Part shown: positions 28,196 to 38,300 of the stretch, piece by piece
How positions within the stretch are numbered: position 1 is the first letter of the stretch
How the letters are laid out: each line of letters starts with the position of its first letter
From: CAZGKW01 sp964526295
GTDB taxonomy: Bacteria; Planctomycetota; Phycisphaerae; FEN-1346
Direction: 5' to 3'
NCBI GenBank assembly: GCA_964526295.1
Contig: CAZGKW010000001.1
Coordinates: forward strand, 62,001-126,000
Length of the DNA stretch: 64,000 nucleotides
Notes under the pieces: generated by a model
Told to the model about the DNA's origin: nothing
Seen by the model: the letters and a program-made list of their open reading frames with translations, nothing else
Databases searched by the model: none
Program-made: the position numbers and the translations under genes

Positions 28196-30043
28196 GTGGG
28201 AATGCTTGCGCGGAGGACGGCCTTGGCGGCCCTCCTGTTCACTGCTGCCGGGATTACGAAGGCCGCCGATCTGCCCCAGGGGGTGCGGAACTTCCCCCAT
28301 GAGACCGGCATGATCGACGTCAAGGAAGCCTACGGGGCCGCAGGCGACGGGCGGACCGACGACACCGCCGCCATCCGAAAGGCCGTCCAGGAGAACCTCC
28401 AGGACCACCGGACGCTCTACTTCCCGCCGGGGACGTATCTCGTGAGCGAGATGGTCGAGTGGCGGCCCGGCCCCGACAAACCGTTCCAGGCGTTCCTGAC
28501 CTGGCAGGGCGCCGGGACCGACCGGACCACCATCCGCCTCAAGGACAACTGCCCCGGCTTCGGCGACCCGGCCGAGGCCCGGCCCATCGTCCGGCCCGGC
28601 TCCATCGGCGTCGGCGACAAGAAGAAGGGCGGCGGCAACCGGGCCCACAACAACTACCTGTTCGACATGACCTTTCACACCGGTTCGGGCAACCCCGGGG
28701 CGGTGGGCGTCGACTTTGCCGCCAGCAACACCGGCGCCATGGTCGACGTCAGGATCGTCTCGGGCGATGGGCGAGGCCACGCCGGCCTGGACCTGACGCG
28801 CGAGGTCGGGCCTTGCCTCATCAAGCGGGTCCGCGTCGAGGGCTTCGACATCGGCATCAAGTGCGCGGCCGCCCTCTACGGCATCGCCCTGGAGCACATC
28901 CACCTCGAAGGCCAGAACGTCTGCGGCCTCCAGAACCGGGGACAGACCCTCGGCATCCGGAAGCTCACCAGCGTCAACCGCGTCCCGGCCCTCCAGGTCA
29001 AGGGCCACGTCACCGTCCTGGTCGATTCGGAGCTCCGCGGCGGCGACGCCGGCCGGGCGGCCATGGAGCTCGAGGGCTCGTGCCTGGTGCGCAACGTCAC
29101 GACGAGCGGCTACGGCAAGGCCATCGCCTGCGGCGAACAGACTGTGGAGGGGCCGACGGTCGAGGAGTGGACGTCCAAGGAGCCGGTCATGCTCTTCGAG
29201 ACCGCCCCCCGGTCGCTGAACCTGCCGGTCGAGGAGACGCCCGAGTTCGTCGACAACGACCTCTCGCAGTGGGCCAACGTCCAGGACTTCGGGGCCGTCA
29301 GCCGCGACGGCAAGGACGACTCCCTGGCGATCCAAGGGGCCATCGATTCGGGCAAGACGACGGTCTACTTCCCCAAGGGCTACTACGACTTCGCCAAGCC
29401 GGTGCTCGTGCGGGGACGGGTCCGGCGGATCATCGGGTTCCAGTCGTGGCTGCCGAAGGACGTGGTGTGCTTCCGCTTCGTCGACAGGCTGGGCCCGGCC
29501 ACGTTCGAGCGGTTTAACGGAGACGGCGTGATCGAGATCGCCGGCCCGAAGCCGGTGGCCGTGATGCACAAGATGGGCGGGACGGTCCGCTTCCTGCCGC
29601 GGGGACGAACGCTCTTCATCGAGAACGCCGTCGTCGACCGGCTCGACATTCGGCCCGGCCAGGCGGTCTACGCACGAAGCCTCAATATCGAGAAACCGCC
29701 GCCCGAGCCGATGGTCCGCAACACGGGCGGGACGTTCTGGGCCCTGTGCTACAAGACGGAGTTCGGCAACACGGTCTGCGAGACGCAGGCCGGCGGCCGG
29801 AGCGAGGTCCTCGGCGGCCTGTTCTACGCCGCCCAGGGCGTCAAGGACAAGTCCATCCCCCTCCTGAAGGTCCGCGACGCGTCGCTGTCGGCCTCGTACA
29901 ACGACATCGCCTTCTACAAGGGGGGCATGTACCAGATCGAGCTGGAGGAGGGCCAGGGCGGCACGACGCGCCGGTTCACGCGGGAAGACCTGTCGAAGGG
30001 GACCTGGGTCGTCCAGGCCCTGATGGTCGCCCGGCCGCGCTGA
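28196..30043 (+). CDS. Secreted double pectate-lyase-like (right-handed beta-helix) protein
   Basis: A 615-residue exported protein, signal peptide about 1-23. Two copies of the pectate-lyase-3/phage-spike entry motif are visible: IDVKEAYGAAGDGRTDDTAA near residue 39 and VQDFGAVSRDGKDDSLAIQ near 364. Each precedes beta-helix coils with repeated short strands and asparagines. Such proteins cleave or bind acidic polysaccharides; I see no clear catalytic residue set. GGAGGT lies 5 nt before the GTG start; an ATG two codons later is possible. It follows the glycosidase by about 110 nt and probably acts on the same material. Confidence 0.8.
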   Translation: MGMLARRTALAALLFTAAGITKAADLPQGVRNFPHETGMIDVKEAYGAAGDGRTDDTAAIRKAVQENLQDHRTLYFPPGTYLVSEMVEWRPGPDKPFQAFLTWQGAGTDRTTIRLKDNCPGFGDPAEARPIVRPGSIGVGDKKKGGGNRAHNNYLFDMTFHTGSGNPGAVGVDFAASNTGAMVDVRIVSGDGRGHAGLDLTREVGPCLIKRVRVEGFDIGIKCAAALYGIALEHIHLEGQNVCGLQNRGQTLGIRKLTSVNRVPALQVKGHVTVLVDSELRGGDAGRAAMELEGSCLVRNVTTSGYGKAIACGEQTVEGPTVEEWTSKEPVMLFETAPRSLNLPVEETPEFVDNDLSQWANVQDFGAVSRDGKDDSLAIQGAIDSGKTTVYFPKGYYDFAKPVLVRGRVRRIIGFQSWLPKDVVCFRFVDRLGPATFERFNGDGVIEIAGPKPVAVMHKMGGTVRFLPRGRTLFIENAVVDRLDIRPGQAVYARSLNIEKPPPEPMVRNTGGTFWALCYKTEFGNTVCETQAGGRSEVLGGLFYAAQGVKDKSIPLLKVRDASLSASYNDIAFYKGGMYQIELEEGQGGTTRRFTREDLSKGTWVVQALMVARPR

Positions 30044-30061
30044 ACGGCCGCGGCCAGATGA

Positions 30062-30292
30062 CTACGCAGGCAGGCCCGTCTGAGGCCACTGCTCGTCCGG
30101 GCGGTCCTCGACGACGTAGGCGAACCGGGCCCACGCCAGCTCCCGCCCCGACACCGGGCACCGCAGCGTCACGTTCCGTTCGTCGACGGCGACGACCTCC
30201 CAGTCGCCGCCCCGCGGGCCGCCCTCGATCCGGATTTTCTGACCCCCCTCGAACGGGTACGGCCGGAAGACCGTGACGTGGTGCCTGGCCAT
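30062..30292 (-). CDS. Small beta-rich hypothetical protein
   Basis: A 76-residue protein I do not recognise. It begins MARHHVTVFRPYPFEGGQKI and has alternating hydrophobic and polar residues typical of a small SH3/OB-like barrel (GGDWEVVAVDERNVTLRCP). GGAG lies about 6 nt before the ATG. It is convergent with the pectate-lyase-like gene (18 nt between stops) and divergent from rimO. No signal peptide. Confidence 0.55.
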   Translation of the reverse strand: MARHHVTVFRPYPFEGGQKIRIEGGPRGGDWEVVAVDERNVTLRCPVSGRELAWARFAYVVEDRPDEQWPQTGLPA

Positions 30293-30368
30293 GACTGCTC
30301 CCCTTTCGTCCGCACCTTCTGGATACGCAGGTCGGGCAGCCCCGTCAACCCCCGGTGCGGGGTCGCGG

Positions 30369-30397
30369 TTGACGCCGCGAAGGCGCGGTCCTAGACT
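30369..30397 (+). promoter_or_regulatory. Promoter of rimO-pgsA
   Basis: TTGACG (30369-30374) and TAGACT (30392-30397) with a 17-nt spacer; predicted leader about 54 nt before the rimO ATG. Confidence 0.55.
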
Positions 30398-30457
30398 TCC
30401 GTGCGTCGCGCCGCGCGAGCCGTCGACGTCTTCGCCCCGCGGGTACCTGCAAACGCA

Positions 30458-31852
30458 ATGGATAGAGCCAACGCCCCCACCGTCGCCTTCGTCAGCCTCG
30501 GCTGTCCGAAGAACCTCGTCGATTCCGAACGGATGCTGGCCGGCCTCGCCCTCGGTGGCTTTCTCCTGACCGACGAGGTCGACGGGGCCGACCTGGCCGT
30601 CGTCAACACGTGCGCGTTCATCGACCTGGCCCGGGCCGAATCCGACGCCGTCCTCGACGAGCTGGAGGACCTGAAACGCGCCGGCCGCCTGGGCCGCATC
30701 GTCGTCGCGGGGTGCATGGCCCAGCGGTACGGCCGCCGGATGCTCCAGCGGCACCCGGAGATCGACGGCATAGCCGGCCTGGCGGACCGCGACGAGCTGG
30801 CCGAGGTGTGCGGGGCCGCCCTGGGCCGCGCCGCCGGCGCCGGGCCGGCGGTTCGCGTGGGCGGACACGCGCCGGCGGCGCCGAACGACCGCGAACGGCT
30901 CCGCCTCACGCCCCGCCACTACGCCTACCTCCGCATCACCGAGGGCTGCGACAACCGCTGCGCCTACTGCACGATCCCGGCCATCCGGGGGCCGCTACGC
31001 AGCAAGCCGCCCGAGGCCGTCCTCGCCGAGGCCGACGAACTGGTCGCCGACGGGACAAGCGAGCTGGTCCTCATCGGCCAGGACACGACCGCCTACGGCC
31101 GGGACTTCGCCGGGGGCGAATGGGACGGCTGGACGCTGGCCCGGCTCCTGGCGGAGCTTCGCGAGAACGCAGGGGCGGAATGGGTACGCCTCCTTTACGC
31201 CCACCCGGCATCCTTCACCGAGGAGACGATCGCCGAACTCGGCCGCGGCCTGCCCGTCGTCCCGTACGTCGACCTGCCGCTCCAGCACGCCAGCAACCCG
31301 ATCCTGGCGAGCATGGGCCGCCGCACGACGCGGACTGAGATCGAGGCCCTCATCGCCCGCCTCCGCGACGCCGTGCCTGGCGTCGCCCTCCGCACGAGCT
31401 TCATCGTCGGTTACCCCGGCGAGACCGACGCAGCGTTCGACGAATTGGGGGCCTTTGTGGAAGAAGTTCGCTTTGACCAGGTGGGGGTCTTTGTGTACAG
31501 TCCCGAGGAGGGGACGCCCGCGGCCGAGATGCCCGGCCAGGTCCCGCCCGAGGTCGGCCGCGACCGCTGGGGCCGGCTGATGCGGCTCGCGGACCGCCTC
31601 GCCTGCGAAGCCGCCCGAGGGCGCATCGGCGAGGAGATGGTCGTCCGCGTCGACGGGCCGGCGGAGCACCGCGAGGGCTTCCTAGCGGCCCGGCACGCCG
31701 GCCAGGCGCCCGAGATCGACTCGGTCGTCCTGCTGCCCGAGGGCGCGGCCGAGGCGGGCGACCGGCTCCGCGTCCGCATCACGGACACGGAAGGCGGCGA
31801 CCTCGTCGGCGAGGTCCTGGCCTCCGATCACCGTGGAGACGAGCAGCCGTGA
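30458..31852 (+). CDS. rimO: Ribosomal protein S12 methylthiotransferase RimO
   Basis: Radical-SAM enzyme adding a methylthio group to the conserved aspartate of ribosomal protein S12. The 464-residue protein has the N-terminal UPF0004 domain with three cysteines (16, 52, 86) for the auxiliary cluster, the radical-SAM triad C-x3-C-x2-C at 164-171, and a C-terminal TRAM domain. LGCPKNLVDSERM distinguishes it from MiaB. I start at the ATG at 30458, just before the conserved region; the ribosome-binding site is weak. Its stop overlaps the pgsA GTG by 4 nt. Confidence 0.95.
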   Translation: MDRANAPTVAFVSLGCPKNLVDSERMLAGLALGGFLLTDEVDGADLAVVNTCAFIDLARAESDAVLDELEDLKRAGRLGRIVVAGCMAQRYGRRMLQRHPEIDGIAGLADRDELAEVCGAALGRAAGAGPAVRVGGHAPAAPNDRERLRLTPRHYAYLRITEGCDNRCAYCTIPAIRGPLRSKPPEAVLAEADELVADGTSELVLIGQDTTAYGRDFAGGEWDGWTLARLLAELRENAGAEWVRLLYAHPASFTEETIAELGRGLPVVPYVDLPLQHASNPILASMGRRTTRTEIEALIARLRDAVPGVALRTSFIVGYPGETDAAFDELGAFVEEVRFDQVGVFVYSPEEGTPAAEMPGQVPPEVGRDRWGRLMRLADRLACEAARGRIGEEMVVRVDGPAEHREGFLAARHAGQAPEIDSVVLLPEGAAEAGDRLRVRITDTEGGDLVGEVLASDHRGDEQP

Positions 31853-32493
31853 AGCACCAGATTCCCAACCTCATCACGACCGGCCGCCTGTTCCTCGCCA
31901 TCGGTTTCTTCATCATCCTGGGCCTGTGGCAGCCGGAGGGCGACGGCCTCGGCCCGAATGACGATGCGGCCGGCGGCCGGTGGGTCATCGACCTGGCGGT
32001 CGCCCTGTTCCTCGTGGCGGTCATCTCGGACGTCATCGATGGCTACATCGCCCGGACGATGGGCTACGTGACGAACTTCGGTCGCGTGGCCGACCCGTTC
32101 GTCGACAAGATCACGGTCTGCGGGGCGATGATCTTCTTCATCGGGCCGCCGTTCGCCGGGTCGCCGGGCGTCGCATCGGGGTGGGAGCCCTGGATGGTGG
32201 TCGTCGTGATAGGCCGCGAGTTTCTCGTGACGGGCCTCCGGGGCCTGTCGGAGTCGGTCGGCCAGGCCTTCTCGGCCACCTGGGCCGGCAAGCTCAAGAT
32301 GTTCCTCCAGTGCGTGGCCATCGTGTGGACGCTGATCCAGGTGGGTCACTGGCCCGACGCCGACCCCGGTTCGTGGCAGATCGTGGGCCGGAACATCGCT
32401 ATCTGGGGGACGGTCCTCTTCACGGCCGCCAGCGGCTTGACCTACTGCCGCCGGGCCTGGGGCCTGCTCGCCATGCCGCCGGCCGGTACGTGA
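31849..32493 (+). CDS. pgsA: CDP-diacylglycerol-glycerol-3-phosphate 3-phosphatidyltransferase
   Basis: Makes phosphatidylglycerophosphate, the precursor of phosphatidylglycerol. The 214-residue membrane protein carries a complete CDP-alcohol phosphotransferase motif, DG-x2-AR-x8-G-x3-D-x3-D, starting at DGYIARTMG near residue 64. Several hydrophobic helices follow. The start is a GTG overlapping the rimO stop (GTGA), a common pairing. The next gene, on the opposite strand and tail to tail, ends in a PgpA domain that would dephosphorylate this enzyme's product. Confidence 0.95.
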   Translation: MKHQIPNLITTGRLFLAIGFFIILGLWQPEGDGLGPNDDAAGGRWVIDLAVALFLVAVISDVIDGYIARTMGYVTNFGRVADPFVDKITVCGAMIFFIGPPFAGSPGVASGWEPWMVVVVIGREFLVTGLRGLSESVGQAFSATWAGKLKMFLQCVAIVWTLIQVGHWPDADPGSWQIVGRNIAIWGTVLFTAASGLTYCRRAWGLLAMPPAGT

Positions 32494-32536
32494 AGCCAAC
32501 CGGCTGCGTCCGGTGGGGCCGTCATTGGCGCTGGCA

Positions 32537-35131
32537 TCACCCCCAGACGTGTGCCATCGCCAGCAGGCTCAGGATCGTCAGCACCAGCGCCATCGCGCCG
32601 GCCAGGACGTCGTCTGCCGTGATGCCCCAGCCGCCCGGCAGCCGCTCCGCCTGGCGGGCCGGCGGCGGCTTGACCACGTCGCACACGCGGAACCAGAAAA
32701 ACGCCAGCAACGCTGTGAGCCACGCCGCCCCGCTCAACGGGTGCCACATTGCCAGCAGCGCGACGCCCATCCCCGCCACCTCGTCCATGACGAACCACCG
32801 CGGATCGCCACGATACGAGGGCCTCGAGCAAGCCTGGCCCAGTGCCACCGAGGCCGCCGAGAGCGCAAGGATGGCGACGAACGCCGCCCACATCGGACAC
32901 CCGAGATAGAACGCAAGGCACCCCAGCCCCGCCATGACCAGCGACCCGTACGTCCCCGCCGGGCCGGGCACGTAGCCCACGCCCACGAGCGAGCCGGCCA
33001 GGACGACGGGCTTGCCGAGCGGCGGCCGGGCCGCACGCTCCTCCTGGAGCTTCCGCCGCAGGCTGAGCGGACCGTTGAAGAACGCGTTGAACGCGACGTA
33101 TTCGAGCAGGGCCCCCCGCTCGCCGAACACCGGCACGATGTTCGTCGCGTGGATCGCCCACCGCGTCGCGACGAACCGCGACAGCGTCGGATAGGTCTTC
33201 GCCATCTGGATGGGGAAGCCCAGGTAGCCGATGTACTTCCAGTACGAGATCATGACGGCCCAGGAATAGTTCCGCCAGTCGCGCTTCCACAGCATCAGGC
33301 CCGTCGCGTAGAGGCCCCGCGTGATCGACCCGGGCGAGATCGGCGTCACCTGGGCCCCTCCCAGGATCAGCCCAGACCAGAAGAGCGACCCGGTCACGTC
33401 GTATACCCACGCGGCCAGAGGAACCGACACCATCTGCGTCACCGGGATCGTCAGCAGGTGGACGACCATGCTCAGGAGGTACGTCTGGATATACGGCTCC
33501 TTGAGGTGGCCGCGAATCTCCTCGGCCTCCTCCTCCGTCAGCACCCCCTCCTCCCGGCCTTCCTCCACCATTGCCAGGAGCCACTCCTCCCGGTACGCCC
33601 GGTCGAAGAACAGCCTAACCGGCCGGGCGAAGACGTACCGCACGACGTCCCAGGCGTAGGAACGGTCCGTCACGATCCGGAAGACCTTCCCCGGCAGCCA
33701 GCCCAGCAGCACCGCCTGGAGCCAGAATGCCACGGGGTGCCGCATCAGGGCCTCGGCCCGCGTCTCGCTCGCGCGGCCGCGGCGGACCCACTCGATAAGC
33801 GTCTCCGCCTGCTTCGCCCGGAGCGTCCGCACGAGGTAGTCCCAGCTCGTGAGCGCCCGCCCGAGGTGCCGCCGGTACGTCGCGCTCCCCCAGAGGCGCT
33901 GGAGAAGCTTGCCGAGAAACGGCACCAGGCCCAGCAGGACGAAGAGCCACGCCAGGCACGGCCGCTCGCGAAACCGCGCCGCCGTCCGCTCGTCCAGCAC
34001 GCCCCGCGTCTCGTGGCTGCGGACCCATCCCTCGGCGATCGACCGGTGCAGCCGATGGTCGGTCATCAGCCGCAGGCCGTGGTGCGCGAGGTCCATCTGG
34101 CTCCGATGGTAGGCCCGCTCGGTCCGTTCCAGCTCGGCGATCGCGCCGCCAAGGCCGTCGAACGCGTGCGGATGCTCGCGGAGAAACGCGTGCAGCCGGT
34201 CCAGGTCGCCCCGGTCGAACTGGACGACCCGCCCGTCGGCGAGGCCCGAGAGGATGAGCTTCACGTCGCCCGGGCTCATCGGCAGGAACGGCAGCAGCGC
34301 CAGGCCCGCCCCGAAGTCCACCGCCACCAGCCCCGCCGACGGGGCCTCCTCCGGGGCGGCGTCCCGCTTCAGGACGTTCGGCTGGCTCTTCATCGTCCAC
34401 CACTCGTACTGCCGGGCCAGCTCGGGCGCCCCTATCTCGTGGAACAACTCGACGATCGCCCGCATGAACCGCCTCTTGGCAGCGTACTCGCTGTCGGCCC
34501 CAGCCGGCTGCGGGCCCTCGGCCTCGACGCGGCCCTCGACCTCTCCCGGCTTCACGCTTCCGACGAAGAGGCGGTCGTTGACCTCCAGCCGCCAGGGCCG
34601 CCCCTCGATCCACTCCAGGACCTGCCCCATCGCCCCGAGCGCCTCGTCGCAGAACGTGGCGTAAACGTCGCGGACCGCCGTCTCGTCACCGAGGCGCACG
34701 GCGGCGCCGCGCCGCAGCAGCTTCTGCCACAGCGACGCCGCCCGCACCGCGTCCTCGTTGCCCCGAAGGCCGAACGCGGCCTGGAAGGCGACCCCATAGA
34801 GCGTGTTGCGGAACCACCGGGCGAACCCCGACCACGGCACGAACATCTTGAGGGCATACTGCCGGCCGATTTCAAGCGGCACCTCGGCCGCCGCGTCCCC
34901 TTCCAGGCCGGCCAGGCGGGCCCGGTAGACCTGCCCCGCGAACCCGCCGCCGATGTACTTCTCCAGCTCGAACCGGGCCCGCACCCGCCACGGCGGGGCC
35001 ACGCCCGTCAGGTCAAGCTCGAGCGTCTCGCCGGCCTCGTGGCGGGCGACGCGCCGGGGGCGCAGGATGTCCTGACCGTCGGCAATCGCCGCCAGCCGCC
35101 GGCACGTCTCGCTGGAGTAATCGTGGGCCAT
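32537..35131 (-). CDS. Kinase-like / membrane / phosphatidylglycerophosphatase A fusion
   Basis: An 864-residue three-part protein. Residues 1-300 resemble a protein-kinase fold: glycine loop IGGGFAGQVYRA (60-71), YALKM with a VAIK-like Lys95, and VAVDFG with DFG at 272-274. The catalytic-loop aspartate is not evident (the matching stretch reads WWTMKSQPNVL), so it may be a pseudokinase. A middle region (about 430-700) has several membrane-like segments and charged helices and matches nothing I know. Residues about 700-864 are PgpA: GVGYVPGPAGTYGSL, FVMDEVAGMGVAL, FWFRVCDVVKPPP and GWGITADDVLAG. PgpA converts phosphatidylglycerophosphate to phosphatidylglycerol. Start chosen at the ATG at 35131. 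Confidence 0.8.
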   Translation of the reverse strand: MAHDYSSETCRRLAAIADGQDILRPRRVARHEAGETLELDLTGVAPPWRVRARFELEKYIGGGFAGQVYRARLAGLEGDAAAEVPLEIGRQYALKMFVPWSGFARWFRNTLYGVAFQAAFGLRGNEDAVRAASLWQKLLRRGAAVRLGDETAVRDVYATFCDEALGAMGQVLEWIEGRPWRLEVNDRLFVGSVKPGEVEGRVEAEGPQPAGADSEYAAKRRFMRAIVELFHEIGAPELARQYEWWTMKSQPNVLKRDAAPEEAPSAGLVAVDFGAGLALLPFLPMSPGDVKLILSGLADGRVVQFDRGDLDRLHAFLREHPHAFDGLGGAIAELERTERAYHRSQMDLAHHGLRLMTDHRLHRSIAEGWVRSHETRGVLDERTAARFRERPCLAWLFVLLGLVPFLGKLLQRLWGSATYRRHLGRALTSWDYLVRTLRAKQAETLIEWVRRGRASETRAEALMRHPVAFWLQAVLLGWLPGKVFRIVTDRSYAWDVVRYVFARPVRLFFDRAYREEWLLAMVEEGREEGVLTEEEAEEIRGHLKEPYIQTYLLSMVVHLLTIPVTQMVSVPLAAWVYDVTGSLFWSGLILGGAQVTPISPGSITRGLYATGLMLWKRDWRNYSWAVMISYWKYIGYLGFPIQMAKTYPTLSRFVATRWAIHATNIVPVFGERGALLEYVAFNAFFNGPLSLRRKLQEERAARPPLGKPVVLAGSLVGVGYVPGPAGTYGSLVMAGLGCLAFYLGCPMWAAFVAILALSAASVALGQACSRPSYRGDPRWFVMDEVAGMGVALLAMWHPLSGAAWLTALLAFFWFRVCDVVKPPPARQAERLPGGWGITADDVLAGAMALVLTILSLLAMAHVWG

Positions 35132-35274
35132 CTCGGGTCCGTCGCGCGCTCCCCCCGGCGGGCCGCGTACTATGCCTGCCGACGCGATGCGCGTCCAGCG
35201 CAATCCCCCCGGACGCCCCTTCCATCGGGACGCGCCCGGCCCAGGCGTTACGAAAACCGCCGCCCCGGCCGTCC

Positions 35275-35303
35275 TTGACACCGCGGGCCGACGCCGATAT
35301 GTT
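35275..35303 (+). promoter_or_regulatory. Promoter of addB-addA
   Basis: A perfect TTGACA (35275-35280), 17-nt spacer, then TATGTT (35298-35303). Predicted leader about 45 nt. Confidence 0.7.
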
Positions 35304-35356
35304 CCGGGCATCACCCGTCGCTTGCGCCCCGGACGGGGCCCGCATCAGGAGACGCC

Positions 35357-38300
35357 ATGCCGTCGCCGGTCGAGCTGATCGTCGGACCCGCCCGAAGCGG
35401 CAAGGCCGGCCGCGTCCTCATCGCCTATCTGGAGGCCTATGCCGCCGGGGGGGCCGGCCGGTGCCTGATGCTCGTGCCGACCGCCGCCCGTCGGTGGGCC
35501 ACCGAGAGCCGCCTGCTCGCCGCTCAAGGTTGTGGCGTCCTGGTCCGGCCGCAGGTCCTGACGCTGCCCGACCTTGCTGACCGCCTCCTGACGGCCGCCG
35601 GGTCGCCCGTCCGGCGGATCTCGGCCCTGGCGCGTCGGCAGGTCGTCCGCCGGTGCCTGGCGGCCCTGGACGAGAAGCAGGCGTCCGTCCTCGGGCCGGT
35701 CCGCACCGCGCCGGGCCTGGTCGACGCCCTCGACGCCCTGTTCCGCGAGCTGAAGGCGGCCCGGATCGAGCCCGACGATTTCGGGCGGGGCTTCGCGGGG
35801 CCCCTGCGGACGCCACGCAACCGCCTGCTGGCCCATCTCTATGCCGCCTACCAGCGGACGCTCCACGAGCTGGACGTCTACGACGATGCGGGCCAGTTCT
35901 GGCACGCGGCCGCCCTGGCGGCCGAGGGTAGGTTCGGGCCGTTCGCCGACCTCGACCTGCTCGTCGTCGACGGGTTCCAGGACCTGGCGCCGGCCCAGGT
36001 CGATATGCTCGACGCCCTGTCGCGCCGGGCCCGGCGGACGCTCATCACGCTGACCTGGGAGGCCGACGCCGCCCGGGCGAAGCTGTTCGGCGTGACGGGC
36101 CGCACGCGGCAGGCGCTCCGCGACCGGTTCGGCGACCGCCTCCGGGAGACCACTGCAGCGGCGCTCGACGCAGACGACTCGCCCCAAGGGCGGGAGAAGC
36201 GCTGCGTGGGCCTTCCTCCCGACCTGGAGCGCGTGAGGCGGCACCTCTTCCGCCTCCCGGCGGCCGAAAGCCCGGCGACTGCCGAGGGGGACATCCGCAT
36301 CGTCCGGGCCGCCGGCCGGACCCGCGAGGTGGAGGAGGTGGCCCGCCAGATCGTGGATCTCCTCCGCAGGGGTGCGGCGGGACCCGGCCAGATCGCCGTC
36401 ATCGCCAGGTCGCTCGAGCCGTATGCTGCCCTGGTCCGCGAGGTCTTCCCGCGGTACGGCATCAGCCTCCGCGTCGAGCGGGCGGTCCGCCTGAGCGAGT
36501 GCCCCGTCGTCCGGGCGGCCATGGCCCTCCTGTCGCTCCAGCGCCAGGACTACACCTACCGGTCGGTCGCGCGGGTGCTCAAGTCGAACTGGTTCCGCCC
36601 GGAGGCCTTCGGCGTAGACGCCGAGACCGCGCGGGCGGCGGCCCGGCTGGCACGCGACGCCAACGTGTGGGAGGGCCGGGCCAGCTACGCACGAGGCTTC
36701 GGGTACCTCCGGAACCAACTCGCCCGGGCGGTCGAGCGCGGCGGCGACCCGGACGAGGACGTCCCTTCGGCCGACGAAGCCGCCCGTGAGCTGGCCGAGA
36801 TCGATGCCTCCGAGACGTTTCTCGAGCGGCTTTTCGATGCGACGGCCCTGCCCGAGTCGGCCTCGCGGGCCGACCTGGCCGAACGAGTGCGAACGGTCCT
36901 GCACGAAGCCGGCCTGTGGGACGCCGCCCCCGACGACCCGGACCCCCTCCGCGGAGCCCGCGCCCTGAACGCCCTGGCGGCCCTGGAGGACGTCCTGACG
37001 GAGGTCTCCGTGCTTCCCGCTGCGGCCGTCTCGCAAGCGGCCGACACGAGTGAGGTGTCGCTGGAAGAGTTCGTCGCCGAGCTGTCGCGGGGCCTGGACA
37101 TCGCGTCGGTCCCGGCCTCCGAGCCTCCCGGGGCCCCTGTCGTCGTCACGGACGTGGTTCAGAGCCGGGCCCTGGCGTACCGCCATGTCTTCATCCTGGG
37201 CCTGGCGGAGCGGCAGTTCCCCCGGCGTGAGCGGCGGCACCCCTTCCTCGGCGAAAGCGAGCGGGAGTCGCTGCGAAAGGCCGGCCTTCCGCTTCAGCCC
37301 GGCGGGCACGACGCCGAGAACGAGATGCTCCTGTTCTACCTGGCAGCGACGCGGGCCGGCGAGACGCTCACGCTCTGCTACCCGTCGCTCGACGCCTCCG
37401 GCCGGCCCGTCCTGGCGAGCCATTACCTCGACCAGGTTTCCGAGCTGTTCGCCCCCGGCCCGGACGGCGAGGCCCTGCCGCTGACGGAGGCCGGCACGCG
37501 CGACCTGGCCCTGCCGGACGAGCGGGTCCGCTGCAGGCGGGAGTTGCTGACGCAATCGATGTGGCACGTGTGGGGCCCCGGCGAGACGCCCGAGATGGAC
37601 GTGCGTCTGTCGGTCCTCGATGCGATGGCCGCCGAGGCCGACCCGGTCCGGGCCGCCCTTGCGGGCCTGGCTATCGAGTGGGAGCGGGAGCACGGCGAGG
37701 CGTTCGGACCGTTCGACGGCGTCCTGGTCGCCCACGACATTCTCGACGCGCTGGCCGCCCGGTTCCCCTCGCAGGTGACGATGAGCGCCCGGCGGCTGGA
37801 GCTGTTCGGCGGGTGCCCGTTCGCGTACCTGGCCGGTGATCTGCTCGGGCTGGAGCCGATCGACGAACCCTCGCGCGACCTGGGTCCGCTGGACGTGGGC
37901 CTCATCTATCACGGCCTGCTGGAGCGGTTCTTCGGGGCGCTGATCGCCTCGCCCGAGGTCGACGCCCGGCTGACCGAAGAGACGCGCGACGCGGCGCTTG
38001 CGATGCTCGAGGAGACCGCCGAGGCCTACTTCGCCCACCTGGAGGCCCGCGGCCGCGTGGGGTCTCCGGCCCTGTGGAAGGCCCAGCGGCGGAAGGTCCT
38101 CCGCGACCTCGCGGACCTGGTCGACTGGCACGTCAGCTTCAGACAGCAGGCCGATTGGCGGCCGGCGGAGGTGGAAGCCGTCTTCGGCGGGGCCGGCGGC
38201 GGATCGGCCGGAGGCGCCGGGACCGACGAGCCGCTCGTCCTGGCGACCCGCTTCGGCGACGTCCGCCTCCGCGGGCGGATCGACCGCATCGACCGGGCCG

